Shown piece by piece: positions 1 through 11,786 of a stretch of 64,000 nucleotides of DNA (its first letter is position 1; each line of letters starts with the position of its first letter). Source of the DNA: Opisthorchis felineus (taxonomy: Eukaryota > Platyhelminthes > Trematoda > Opisthorchiida > Opisthorchiidae); NCBI GenBank assembly GCA_004794785.1, contig SJOL01005644.1, forward strand, positions 362,972 through 426,971, given 5' to 3'. The notes under the pieces are model-generated. The model saw only the letters and a program-made list of their open reading frames with translations. It made no database searches and had not been told where the DNA came from. The translations under genes and the position numbers were made by a program.

Positions 1-2044
1 GAAGCAATTTGGTCGCCGTGAACGGACTGGTCTCTTTCTTGAATGCCAAACTCGATTTCGATTCAGAGCTGACCTCATCAGACATATCTCCAACCATCTC
101 ATCCACAGAATTCGTGAATTGTGCACCACCGTTGCACTTCGCCGTTAGCATTGAGTAGGGTGTGGTGGTCAACTGAGCCAGTGGCATATTACTCGCGGCT
201 TGCTTGGTCGCCATCCCAAAACTTTCACTACGTTTGTAAGAACCTAATGGGATCCGATTTTCTGACACTGAATGCACTCCTCCGGGATTGTTAAAAGCGC
301 TTTGATTTTGTGAAGACAACGCCGCGTCAAAACATACCTGACTGTTCAGGAGTAAAACTGGCGGTAGAGGGACAGGAGAATCATCAACTTCGTTAGAAAC
401 TCGATCCTCGGTTGACTTGACGAATGCATCAGTCAAGCGATAGCCCATGTTTTCACGACTGGACGACTTCGTCTCGGTGTACCTTATCCCGGCTGACTCC
501 AAGCGTTCGGTGGAATTAGGCTGACCAGACATGGTTAGATTCTTGTGGCAGACGTTCCTGATGTTGCGAGGAGAGCGCTGTACTACAGACACGGAATTTG
601 TGAAGCTTTCTGACATTTGATTTGAGCAACTTGACCGAGTCGGATGGTTGGAATCAGGATCTCCTTGTGGCAAGGTTGGCTTTAAATGGTCCAAGGGATA
701 CTGTTGAGGTGAGCTGGTTTGTCTTCGCACAAAAACTCGATCAGGAGGAACAACGGAAAAATGATTCAACCTTGTGTTAGGATCCAAATCAGACAGTCCT
801 ATTGAGTCCGGTCGCCTAACTGTTTGACGGCATTCGTTTAATTCCCCTGTACTGCTTTCCCCACTAAGACTACCTGCTCCGATCCCACTCGTTGGGCTAC
901 GTTTAAAAACTGACGTTAACGTGCGGTTTGGAAGCGCCCCGCTCGTACTTCCAGCACTGTTGGTACTGTTTGTGCCTCCTGTGATGCTGCGAGCAATACC
1001 ACAAAACTGTTGGCGTTGTGGTTGCAAGCCAAGACTGACCGCGTGCTGGTAATTATTGTCTTCGTTCCCAAGAGAATGCACAAGCTCCTGGGAAAGGCTG
1101 ATCACCTCAAAGCCAGAAGCCACACCCTCATCACTGCAACCTTCCGCTGTCCCAACTGATCCAAGGCCACTGGTGTAACCGATATTGCATGGATTGCTAG
1201 CCGTCGGCGAATGATGAGAAGGCCATCCAGGTGGCATTGGTAGTGCGTTTGGTATCCCTGAATTTAGGCATTGGTAATATTTGGCATTGAAGCTGGCAGG
1301 GTGCTGATTCCAGTTCCCTTTTGGACTCGACATATTCGCTTGCATGCCCACTGGGTGAGCAACCGGCATGTTGCAGGGGCCCATATTCGGAGACTGAGAG
1401 TTTAACGGCGTGTGAAACCGACCGGTGGATGAAGCGTCTGAGGTCATCATGTATGGATTCATAACTGGTTCCATCAGAAGGGACTGCTTCAGACTACCAG
1501 CCATTGCAGCACTGTTAGCACTGCCCATGCTGCTACAACTAAGCCCAGCTGCAAGCGGAACCACGTCTGGTGGGCAGGGTGAAGAACTTTCCATCAATAG
1601 TGGGCAACTATGACCATCAGAATAGCTTGGAAGATAGGTCTCTGGCCGACAGTGATGAGGTGACCTTGCGGAGTAATACTGAAGCGCACCACCAGGTTTT
1701 GTGATGTCATTAGTTTCCACGTTGTACAGGTCAAAATGTCCCTTCTTACCTTTGATTGACGCGGAACGTCCCACTCGGGATGTTTGATCTCGCTGTTGAC
1801 GTCGACGTCGAACTAACATTAAAATCACTCCGTTGACGATAAAAAGTACGACGGCGAGGCAACCGACGCCAACAAGGATGTAAGTGATCATGGTAGTAGA
1901 TGGAACTTTTTGGTCAGTAAACTGGTTACTTGCCGACACGGGCAGATTTATTTGAGACTGTGAGGAGATGAAGACGTTGGCCCGGTCGTTTGAACCTTGA
2001 CTCGCACGTCCATCAAGCACTGAATCCGGATTCGACTTCCCAGA
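1..2044 (-). CDS. TMEM132: TMEM132-like exon 10: juxtamembrane, transmembrane helix, long cytoplasmic tail (partial)
   Basis: Encodes about residues 1261-1941 and continues past the window edge without a stop. The acceptor is a strong pyrimidine tract ending in cacctcag, in phase 0. About 50 polar juxtamembrane residues come first. The helix follows at 1811-1888 (ITYILVGVGCLAVVLFIVNG…), then a basic stop-transfer run RRRRQQR. The helix pattern matches the vertebrate TMEM132 helix (LLGVFCLAILVFLIN). The cytoplasmic part is more than 600 residues, rich in Ser, Asn, Pro, Gln and Thr, and low in complexity in places (for example GGTNSTNSAGSTSG). Vertebrate tails are roughly 200 residues. By eye I saw no clear WAVE-complex receptor motif (hydrophobic-x-S/T-F-x-x). 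The frame is open for all 2,044 bases, which is strong evidence of coding. Confidence 0.95.
1811..1888 (-). other. Transmembrane helix of the TMEM132-like protein
   Basis: About 26 hydrophobic residues (about 1313-1338 of the model) from ITYILVG to LMLV, followed directly by four arginines. This is the only strong hydrophobic stretch in the visible protein apart from the signal peptide, so the protein should be type I with the tail in the cytoplasm. Confidence 0.93.
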
Positions 2045-5000
2045 CTGAGGTGAAAAAGAAGGGTCAAATTAGCTATCCATTGGTGTAGGTTTGGAAACTA
2101 GCAAACAGAAAGGACGCAAAATATAGGGCCACTTCAAACAATGCCTGCCCATCTTTGGATTAGGCTTGGGGCAATCTGTACACCGTCTGAACTGAGAAGT
2201 AACATTGCACAATTGGGTATAGCTAAATAATACAATGAAACTATTACCGCATTTCCTGTATGGAAATAACAAAATGTTTTTTTCCTGAAAGGAGCAGTAG
2301 CTAGGTCACCAATTGTCACTTCGCTATACCTAATCACGGTACCAACGACTCACTTTAGCATATTCACATTCACCTGTAAACAGTTGTCTGTTTCTCTGTT
2401 ATCAAGACATCTGTCACCACGTATATTTGAAGTAGATTTACGGTGTCAGCCGCTAGAAAACAAACTCGTTGTCATTATGGCGAACCTTGCTACCGGTTCT
2501 AAAGCACGGGCTATCGGAGGCATTCATGGAGCCGCCTCATCCTCCAGGAGGCTTCAAACGCAGTACTGAACGCCCTCTGAACGAAACACATCTACTTTTT
2601 TTCACGTTTTGCGGTAGCTGATCAACAGGCAAGTGTTGAAAAGCAACGCTAATCCACGTCAGCAAGTAGGCTTAGGTGCAAACAAAAAGTATGTGACATC
2701 AGGCCAAAGCACTTTGTGCATTATTGTGTACGGAAGTAAACAACTTACTCTTCAATCAGTGGAAAATCGGACACCTCTCAACAATATTTGCGCATCGTAT
2801 GAGTCTAGAATTCAACGCAGGTCTCGTTAGTAGAAACGGTACGGCAGCGAAGCATCAGTGTTGAACACTGGTGTCATGCTGTCTGCTGATAGCAGAGAAG
2901 ACTACTACATCTCTGATGGCAAGTGTTCCAATATGTAAGGAGGGCACTGCTACCAAGGCGAAATTTACCGTCCTCGTGTTTTTCAATATACATCCCATTT
3001 TTGTCCAGGCTATGGTAACAAAAGCTGTACTCTTTGATCAGCAATTAACTGCAACGAAAAAAAACAAGCGACTGTTCGTGTATTTCGAGGCTTTCCAGTG
3101 TTACTCCATTACTTTGTGCATTCACATCACTCTTCATAAGAGTAAGTTCGGTACAAGCTCATCTATATCCCACTACTCGGATCTTCCTCTGATGGGCTCT
3201 ATAGATAAGTTGCGTTTTTATTAATAACTCAGCTACGAATCGACCTGTGCGTGGCATCCATGCAGCTAGGACACAGAAGAGGGGCAAGAATGCAAGAGTT
3301 CAGTCCGAACCAGAAACATCTTGTCAGGGGTTCGCAACACAACCCTTGACCTAGCTTCAGCTGGTCACACCTAGCTTGGCTCCGAGTAACCGGACATACC
3401 AAACATGCATACTTCAAGACGTATTGTGAGTGCCAGTGAGCTGCAGTAAAACATAACTAATACCGTTCCAAAATATAACAAGCAAATTAGGGATGGCCCG
3501 TGAACCCAGTTACATGGGCTAATGAAACAGTAAGAAGACGGGTGGATTCGTTTTATCGGTAGTGGCACATGAATGTCAAAGGACAACGATCAACATCAAT
3601 CGCAAGCGACATTCAAAGGGGATCTCCGAATGAAGTGAACCGGAAGAACCAGACCACAGACCCGGACCAAATTCACGTAGGTTTTCCCATAACCCGTCAG
3701 TCTTAATACGTGCTAACCCACAGTAACAAATAAAATCTGGTAGCCCACACCCAACACTGATTTAGCCTGCTAAAGGAAAGGGATCTTATAGATCGGCTCT
3801 CCTTCTGTCTTAAAACTCGACCAAGATTGTAACCCAGTCACGTGGCCTGACTAGGGTTTTGTGTCAAAAGAGGAACGTTGCCCAACAACCAACCAACCGG
3901 ATGTTTTCTAAACTTTCCCGAAACGACACATTATGTTGTTTTGGGGGCCAAAACTGCTATCAAAAGGCATGTTTACTAGTGTAATTAGGAGCTATCTTCG
4001 CTGCGATTAAAGGAGTTAAGGTGTTTTTAGAGGTTTGTAACCCACGTATGCAAAGCACAGATCAAATAGAAAGATCAGTGGATAAACGATGGAGTGACTG
4101 GAAAACGGGGATTCGGTTGCGCATACGCTGTGCGATATTGCCCAGCGGGGCAGTCTGCAATGAATCGGTCATTGCTGACAAAAAAAACGCTCATTTCAGT
4201 ATCCAGTTCGATAGGTGAATCAACTGAGGGGGTGGTCACTACATGACTTGGAAGTGACGGTGTTAGTGGCAAGATCGGCTTCTGTGGGTCGTACTCAGTG
4301 TTGGCCTGGTAACGGCGGTTTTGCTGTTAGTTACCATACAGTGCCTGAATGAGCAGATGAAGTTGTATACACTTGATTACACTTAGTTTCATCTAGCACT
4401 AGGTCTCTTTCGTTTGGTACTTCAATAAGGGGCTTTTCTAGAATACGTTTTTACATTCGTACCGTAGTGAAGCATCGCTACTTAAAATTCAAATTAGTTC
4501 TACTGACCACCATGATGAAGGAGCGAAAACGTTATGAAGAAAAAACTGGAGAGGATAAAGGCACTATACTTTTCTATTCATTTCAGCATCACTAATTATT
4601 ACCATTATTTAGGGAAATAGTAAGAACTGGGACGTTTTTAATGATAGTCGGTGTCATTCTAAACTGTTTCGTTCGGCTGACGAGGCATAAAATAAATAAG
4701 ACATGTTAGAAGACCACTCGTTCTAAGCAGCTGACCGAAAACACATGGTGTGGTAAACAATCTGTCCCTTAAAAAAGGAGGCTTTCTGACTGACTAATTT
4801 GCCAGCTGGACAAATATATGAAAAGCAAAACAAATCCAGTTGCACATGAATGGTTCACTACTGCCTGGTTCACATTGTGAGATTATGTATGAAATAGTGC
4901 TGTATGGCCATCTGATGGTTCAAAGCTGAGTGATACGGATCCTGAAATCAGTCCGAGTCTTCACAACAAACATTATTTCGATCAATTAAACGAATTAATA

Positions 5001-5250
5001 TTAGGAATTATGAAGAACAGGGAGTATTAACAGAACCTTGATGTATGAGCCGATCAAAAGCCCGAAAAGTAAAAACCCAGGTGGCCATCAGATACACGTA
5101 TGACACTTCAGCAAACTTAGAGTGAGACCAATAGTTTAAATCAGTCTTCAGCGTAGAGTGAAGAATATCTGACTTGCTTCACCCCCAGTAGGAAAATGAG
5201 AAAAGAATCACACTATGATAACAATTAAAAAATGAACAGATGAAACTAAC
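2045..5250 (-). other. Intron 9 of the TMEM132-like gene (3.2 kb)
   Basis: Donor GTTAGT, acceptor cttctttttcacctcag. No gene, RNA or recognisable repeat seen. Short open frames on both strands (up to 117 codons at 2871-3224) have neither convincing splice sites nor a recognisable product. Confidence 0.8.
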
Positions 5251-5997
5251 CCGGAGTCCATTACTTCTTCGACCATCCGCTTGTGTTGACGGGTCTTCAT
5301 TGACGATTAATTTTGATGGTGACAGTGGCGGTCCAGGGTCTCGAAGCGGGTGACCAGCTTGAACAGCTGTGACAACATCATCCATGGCGCCCAGAGGTAC
5401 AGCATAGAACGTGTTTCCACTTGTAGACTGCACACGAGGTGTCCAAACAACCAGACTATTTATACGGACATTAACACTGGTTTTTGCGCCTACATCTCGT
5501 TTTGTACGCATCATCGAAGAGTCCATGGATATGGCAGCATCCCAAACTACGTCCGACCCGAAGGAGGCTATCCGCAGTTGCCCTGGTGGTACATTATGTG
5601 TGGCTAACACATTCCCGTCTGACATGATCAAGCTGACAGAAAGTAGATGAACTGGACAAGTGGCTGAAGAGGAATATCGAGTAAGTTCCGGAAGCTTTCG
5701 ACTACCCGGGTTATCTCTGTATAGCAATGACCGAAGAAATTCCGGGCTGCGGGTCGCTGAGGATGCAGCAGATCGGATCAAAACATCGTTGGGCGAGTGA
5801 GATCCATGCAGTTGAACGGATAAAAGCTGTGGATTGGGAAGGCTAAAATCCGGAAAGGTTTTCGGAAGCTCAGACGGGTATCCAAAAGAACTAGGTCTGC
5901 CAAACTCAGTTACATGCAATTTTTCGAATCCGGTCCCTTCTGCGCCGATTGACAGATTTGCTGTAGATAAATGGCCAGATAGCCGAATAGCAGGATC
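5251..5997 (-). CDS. TMEM132: TMEM132-like exon 9: C-terminal ectodomain (Ig-like)
   Basis: Residues about 1012-1260. The acceptor ccactttcttctag precedes GAT CCT GCT in phase 0 and the donor is CTCCGG|GTTAGT in phase 0. The segment LLSVSLIMSDGNVLATHNVPP corresponds to the vertebrate family segment around WVQFSDGSVTPLDIYD, so this is the last Ig-like domain before the membrane. A linker contains RTKRDVG, near the place where vertebrate members carry a CQKSKRKSV-type basic segment; cleavage there is only a possibility. The end of the exon is Pro/Ser-rich (DPGPPLSPSK), a membrane-proximal stalk. The exon is 747 bases, with no stop until the donor region. Confidence 0.92.
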
Positions 5998-7598
5998 CTA
6001 GAAGAAAGTGGAAGGTCGTCTGAATGAGTGTCGAAATGCGGACGAATGAAACAAACTACCAAAGCGATGGATATCCGAGAAATTTCATCAAGTGAAGCTT
6101 GAAATAGAAAAAGATCGGTAGCGACAACAAAGAGGGGAACAAACAACTAAAAGGTAGCCCATCTTTACAGAAAAGACGTATCCGAAAGCCCAATGAGCTT
6201 AATACATAAAAAGGAAGGCCATGAACCGAACGCTGCTTTGCAGAAACTAGTTGCAAGACCTACAAAGGCAAGTCGGGCAATCTGGTACATCAAACTGACT
6301 GCAACGATAGTAACAAATTTTATATTGGACAAACTGGGAGAAAACGAAAGAGAGGACACGATGCGGCCATCAGAAGACATAATCCACTACCTAATCCACA
6401 CACAATGATCAAGAAGGCTGAAAATTCACAGAGATACAAGACAAGCAAGACAATACTGGGAAGCACAGTACTCCATGACAAACTCTACCAACTGGATCAC
6501 GTCTACAGAACATTCCGAGGCAAGGAGAATTAACTCAATCACAATACAAATGGAGCTGATTATCGGGAAAACAAACTTAAACAGGAACTCGAGCAGGATC
6601 ACGTCAGCGTTTAAGGCGAAGGCTGAAGGTCATGAGAGGTTAAAGAGACGGACCAAATCCACAGGTCACGTAGGAGTCAAGCAATGAGAAGACAAATTCA
6701 TGGGTTCACAAGTGGAAGAGTCCAGCCAAGTAACCAGTTATGTGTAATCAAGTGTAGTCTAGACAGCCGGATACTCGAATATCGCACATTTCACCGTAGC
6801 TAGAACAGTAGTACACTGTGGAAATTGATCAGCACAAAGTTCAATAGGTCGGCTTACAGCGGCTCAATACGATAAAAATGAAGCAAACTAGTAAAAGGTT
6901 AGTGGGAAATTTTGAACTGTCGTATGGCGAAAACTGAAATAACCGAGCAAAATAGCCTTAGCAGGAAACAGCTTCGAACCAGGTAGTTCGGCCAGCCGGA
7001 CATTGGAGCTCGCGAAGCGATTGGTGAATTCGAGTGGTAAATAAGGAAATCTTAGTATGCTGCTGATGAGACCAATGTTCCAATATAGAGACCCTGCGAA
7101 CCTCGATAAACTATTTTAAGATATGGGCGCGAGCGTCATCAGTCAGAACGGGGAGACGTCAGCGATCGCAGGCTCACCGACCTACGTTGAATTGGTTTCA
7201 ATACCGTAATGCAGGCGTACCCGAACTGCGAGGTTGACTCACGATGCACTCACAAAGTTTCGGTTGGCAGGTTATTGGGGTTGAAAACGTGGCAAAAATA
7301 AACACGCTTTACAAAACGACAGGATATAGTTGGATTTGAATGTTCCAATCACCCGCGAATTCAAGCATCTTGAGAAAGGAAGAGAAAAACCCATGTCCAG
7401 TTCAAGAAGCGCAGAATTGTCTGTCCCAACCAACAGAATTGCACATCCCGACACAAACGACAGAATCACACATCTACGAGGGACATCAGAGGTCAAGCTA
7501 ATCACATTCGAAGGATGGGATTTGGTCTGGTAAATTGAGGGACAGAGACATTTTACTTGGGAGGTAATGGGAATCGGAGGAGAATATCACCCACTTAC
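5998..7598 (-). other. Intron 8 of the TMEM132-like gene (1.6 kb)
   Basis: Donor GTAAGT (perfect consensus), acceptor tttcttctag. No repeat or RNA gene recognised inside. Confidence 0.85.
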
Positions 7599-8013
7599 CA
7601 CACACTCAGCGCGGATGGCGACCACACTGAGGAGGTCTGGTCCTCCATTCGGATTACCAATATCAATATACGTGGTGGCCAAAGGCTGCGAGTCTCCAGA
7701 TGTGGCGACGAGACTGACCATCACTCGTCCAGGGCGTCTGCCAATCAACTGTGGACGGCCACTATAAGCGTCATGGAAGATGTAAGCTGCGGGTATCGGG
7801 TTCGCTGGTTGATGCTTATCCAACACGGGTCGGACGACCAGCGCCCAGTGAGGAAGCATGCGGGTGACATCGAATTCCATGGGTTCTGCACCACTGTGAT
7901 CTTTTGATGTCGCCGATCGGTAGTTGTCTATTGGGATATCCTCCGACGTAGATCGTGATATGGGCGATGTAAGATAAACTCTCTGACCGGTGCCAGGACG
8001 AATAGTGTAAATC
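7599..8013 (-). CDS. TMEM132: TMEM132-like exon 8: Ig-like domain with conserved W/FxxDVT segment
   Basis: Residues about 873-1011. Acceptor gaatttccctcccctttag, entry after one base. The donor GAGTGTGTG|GTAAGTGG is a perfect consensus in phase 0. Family landmarks: YTIRPGTGQRVYLTSPI matches the vertebrate LQYQHAMVRVLTQFVA segment; EPMEFDVTRMLP matches SDWQVDITELIND; then GRRPGRVMVSLVATSGDSQPL matches the GxELGMTTIQILSPLSDTI strand pair, followed by TTYIDIG. Between the first two lies a polar linker (SRSTSEDIPIDNYRS). This is one of the exons that identifies the family. Confidence 0.92.
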
Positions 8014-8124
8014 CTAAAGGGGAGGGAAATTCAACGGAAGCCGTGGTTTCAGATTCTTGTTTGTTCCAAGGTGAAAAAGAGTGTCCTTCAAGTACTCAAA
8101 AGATCTCAAGACTAATGCCGTCAC
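8014..8124 (-). other. Intron 7 of the TMEM132-like gene (111 bp, shortest in the gene)
   Basis: Donor GTGACG, acceptor ccctcccctttag. Its length is a multiple of three, but its second to fourth bases form an in-frame TGA right after the exon 7 junction. Retention would therefore stop translation near residue 873. The pyrimidine tract is strong and the donor is only moderate. Confidence 0.68.
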
Positions 8125-8333
8125 TGTTGTGTTGTGTCACGCCCAAATTTGATCAGACGTAGTTTCGAAAATTGTGTCTCAGGAGTAAATCTAATAGGTT
8201 TCCCAAGTTCATTCTGGTCGATTAGGCTCCGTAACGTTCCGGAAGCGGGATTGGTCCCAATAAGCCCCGCAAGTTGATGCAGATGGGTACTTCTGATTGA
8301 CCGTGGACCCAGAATGGGAATATATACACAGGG
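8125..8333 (-). CDS. TMEM132: TMEM132-like exon 7: conserved VYIP segment
   Basis: Residues about 804-873. A long pyrimidine-rich acceptor (ttttttcactgcactatcag) leads into CCC TGT GTA TAT ATT CCC in phase 0. The frame is open up to the donor CAACA|GTGACG. The segment VYIPILGPRSIRSTHLHQL sits where vertebrate members have [20 protein letters not shown], followed by a variable linker as in the family. A second open frame overlaps the first 100 bases (…FPFWVHGQSEV…), but it needs another entry phase and gives no workable junction to exon 8. The chosen frame fits both neighbours. Confidence 0.75.
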
Positions 8334-9288
8334 CTGATAGTGCAGTGAAAAAAGTTAAATAGCCTCCGAAATATATCCGAAAAGGAGCAGCTGATGTTTA
8401 AACTTGAAACAAACCGCAAAAGCACTCAATCGCCATGGACTGTGCAAACTCAGGTGGCTTACGTATGCCCTAAAATTGATCGCCGGTAGTTTACAGTGAT
8501 CAGCTGGCTAGTAAGAAGCACACCTTTTGTTGGACTGGGCGTACGTCTTCTGCTGTCTTGAGACTGACGGGACCAAACGCAGGATTAACTTGCAATACAC
8601 ACCGAGACAACAGCCTGCAATTCTTATAGATACGGATGGGGATACGTTTTTCTGATAGCGATCTACCGGTAACAGATGGTATTTTTCCTATCTGGTTAGT
8701 CTATTCCGGGTAAACGAGTAATGGGTGGGATAAACACACAGTACGGCATTTGCGAAAAACATAAGGACTTCATCTTAGCGGAATCCAGCATTCATTAAGA
8801 TAGAGGGAATCCTCCCTGTATAGCATTTAACCCACACCACTGACCAAGTAAACCAGTCGTAGTCAATCAAAGATGCTGCTTCTGTTTTTGGTTTTGTTGC
8901 CAAAAGTTTTGTCGTTATTCTACCGGTGTTCAACGAAGTGATATTAGGGTACAATCAAAACGATGAATTAATTAAACATTCGTTTTACAATTCAACTCAA
9001 TTCAATTTATCAGCTATAAACCATGTACCATAGGCACATTGGTTCCAACTGCTACAGTTTCCATCACCGGAAAACGGGGGAGTGGGACGTACAACCAAGC
9101 CTTGGAAGTGAAGCCATGTTCAGTTTGTTCGGAAACTGGGTAGCTATGCATTGAAGGCGATAGCTCGGATGCACGAGCGCCACTGATCTGCTGACCTCGA
9201 ATATATCCAGTGTTCATTTAGTCGAGTCAGATGGCCCGGACAAATAGTTCTGAAAGCCAAGAGCATTGCTTCTTTAACTCGCCTCCTT

Positions 9289-10702
9289 TCAACCTCCAAG
9301 CAGTCTTCCTCGTCCACATGACTGTGTTTCCACTAGCTTTCTAGCTAGATCAGCTTGATACTCTTCAGCTACTGAAAGTTGTCGAAGTTGATGAACGGAG
9401 CCGCTCTCTTTCGGCATGCGTAGTGCTGGCGGAAAGCGAAGTGCTAAATGGGTCCCCACGATGGCGTGATCAGAGTCAAGTTGCGTACCCCAGAAGGAAC
9501 GACAATCCTTAACTAAGGCTTTCCATCGGTAACTGATAGCCACATGGTCCAATTGAGTCCACAACTGTCTTGTGGTAGGTGACCTCCAAGTAACTCGGTG
9601 TGAGGGTTTGTGTTGGTAGTCCGTACTGGCCAGGAACAGACGAGGATCTGCACACAACTGAAGAAGCCGCTCTCCACTATCCGTACGATCAGCATCGACT
9701 CCAAATCTACCACCTAACTGTGCTTCTTCCGGACTTAGTCGTCCAACTTGGGCATTCATATCACCCGCCAGGATTACTGTATCCATCCTCCTTGCCGACC
9801 GAAGCAGTCGTGACAGATCTTGATAAAACCCGCCCTTCTCAGTCGCAGAACTGCTATCTGTTGGGGCGTATGCTGATACGACAAACGATACGACCTGCGT
9901 TAATCTTAACTGAGCCAGGCAACCGCACAGCGCAAAGGCGACTGTTTACTGGGATCCAGTCCAGTAAGACGCTTTCAGTCTTGGGCTGAGTGCAACTCCC
10001 ACACCGTAGATACCACGAGCCATTGCGTCAGGATCACCGGATGCCCGAAGAGTGAAATGTGGAACATCTGGGCTCGTCCTAAGCGGCTTAAGGAGCCCCG
10101 AAGTGGGGTCTTGTACGCGTGTTTCGGAGACACAACATACATCGATAGAGGGAAAGCAAAGTTTCAGCAAGGGATGCCTGTTGCCCAATGTGACATAGAG
10201 TACGGACATTAAGGGCTGCAACGTGGATCAGATCTTTTGAGGTTAGGAAATGATTATTTTGGTTTATTTTTCTGGGCGACGGTTGAGACAGGGAACAGTG
10301 GCTAGGGGAATGGCGGATGGGTGGATTGCAATGCATTGCACGATGGGTGGGGAGTGAGTGAGGGAGAAGGCCGTCGAGCGAAGAGCTGCAAGGGCAAATT
10401 ATACTTTCCGGTCGCCCAGGCCGAAGAATGGGGTTTGGTTGAGGTACCCCACCTTGAGCCTTTGACTCAAAAGTCTGACCCACAAGGCAGTGGGAGGATG
10501 TAGGGTTTTGTTCGGGGACCCTGCCCCTAGCCTCTGACTCAAGAGTCTGAACCGTGAGACAGCGGTTCTTAGGGTTATCTTGGGAGAGCCTTCCCGGAGC
10601 CAACGACTGAATAGTCTGACCTACTTGGCCGTAGGGGGCCGGCCTGGCCCGAGGGCGCAGGGAGTAGGGCATTGCTGTCTCACTCCTGATGTGGCTGCGC
10701 AC
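9289..10702 (-). mobile_element. Non-LTR retrotransposon fragment: ORF start and AP-type endonuclease, RT missing
   Basis: Encodes the 5' part of an APE-type LINE (RTE/CR1-like by motif style). Visible endonuclease motifs are AALNVRTL near 10200, the catalytic-Glu motif VCCVSETRVQD near 10120, GVGVALS near 9985, VSAYAP near 9850, LAGDMNAQVG near 9760 and LDSDHAIVGTHL near 9460. One frameshift near 10130 and one in-frame TAA at 9946-9948 break the frame. The sequence ends just after the endonuclease; no reverse transcriptase follows toward lower coordinates. LINE copies are normally 5'-truncated, so loss of the 3' half is unusual. The N-terminal 100 residues carry three repeats of about 24 residues. 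It lies in the gene's intron 6 in the same orientation. The element type is confident; the clade is not. Confidence 0.85.
10437..10628 (-). repeat. Three imperfect tandem repeats in the LINE N-terminal region
   Basis: Three units of about 72-78 bases, each with a core like gactcaAaagtctgacc and a GGTxCCxxxCCx stretch. Their translations are alike: VGQTIQSLAPGRLSQDNP, VQTLESEARGRVPEQNP and VGQTFESKAQGGVPQPNP. They look like an expanded coding repeat in the element's own leader or ORF1-like part. Confidence 0.75.
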
Positions 10703-11655
10703 AGCAGGTGCCTTTTGAGCAGCACCAGACTCTTTGGTTTTTAAAGTATTTCGACCGTATTGAATAATGTGCCGACAGTCACAGTCAACCGTTGGTCGAT
10801 CGGGGTGTGCGGTTTTTGGGCCGACTTTTTCTAAACCGTCCTTCCTCGGGGGAAGACAGCATCGCTGCTCCCATAAATATGGACATGCTGGTCGCCTGGG
10901 GGAAACGCCTTACTGCCTTCACACTCCTATCGCAGAGGACAGCACGACTTTATCTCCAGACCGCCTCGTAATGCGCTTACTCGCGGTACGGGGACTCGCT
11001 ATTCTTCGTCGGGCCGCTCTCCCCGTTGGCCTTCCTGGCATGGTTGAACCTTTAGGAACTGAATTCCAGACAGTATAGCCCGCAGGATCATTGCAGCACA
11101 TAAGCCCGACCAACACGACAAGGTGACAGCTTTGGGTCAGGACATTCGTCTTACAGTGGATCCTTTCTTCGTTTTTGGAATCATTGACCGTGGCTCGTTC
11201 GATTAAATATGAAACCATCGTTCCAAGTAGCAAAAGCAGAGACGGAACTCGTTTTCATGTACATACCACTAAAAGTTACACTCGGAGAATTTCCGAACAA
11301 TCGGCAAGCTAAAGGTGTCATGTTACGACAGAATTTAGGATTTACAAAATTGAAAAAAACCACAAGGATTCAGATCATGCTGTGTGTTCGAAAAGCTGGC
11401 TGATCAAAGGACGAGTCTTTCAGTGACTTGTAAAAAGTGGCTCCCCCCGGGTGGGAATACACAAAGGAAACTAACTCCAATGCATTTACATGTCCACGAA
11501 AAGAGGATGGGCGTGCAGGAAAACATACAATCCGAAGTCTCGTGTGCATTACCTCTATGTTGTGACCCGCAATGTTCACGCAAAGGAATTCGATCAGAAA
11601 ACACTGATGAAGTTCAGCGACCCCAGAAAACGGCAAAAATGTGTCCATGACTATC

Positions 11656-11786
11656 AGAGAGAGAGAGGGAGAGAATTAGAAGTAGGCTACTTAATTTAGA
11701 TGATGCGCCAAAGTCGTGAGAGAGAGAGAGAGAGAGGGAGAGAATTAGAAGTAGGCTACTTAATTTAGATGATGCGCCAAAGTCGT
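11656..11786. repeat. Two-copy tandem duplication (about 62 and 69 bp) headed by a GA microsatellite
   Basis: The segment gagaattagaagtaggctac… through …gccaaagtcgt occurs twice back to back. The copies appear identical apart from the number of GA units at their head. This fits a recent duplication by slippage or unequal exchange within intron 6. Confidence 0.9.

Noticed and set aside
1425..1613. Plus-strand open frame of 62 codons
   Set aside because: It is the shadow of exon 10 of the TMEM132-like gene on the other strand.
5350..5650. Two plus-strand frames of 79-85 codons
   Set aside because: Antisense shadows of exon 9, which has family similarity and proper splice sites.
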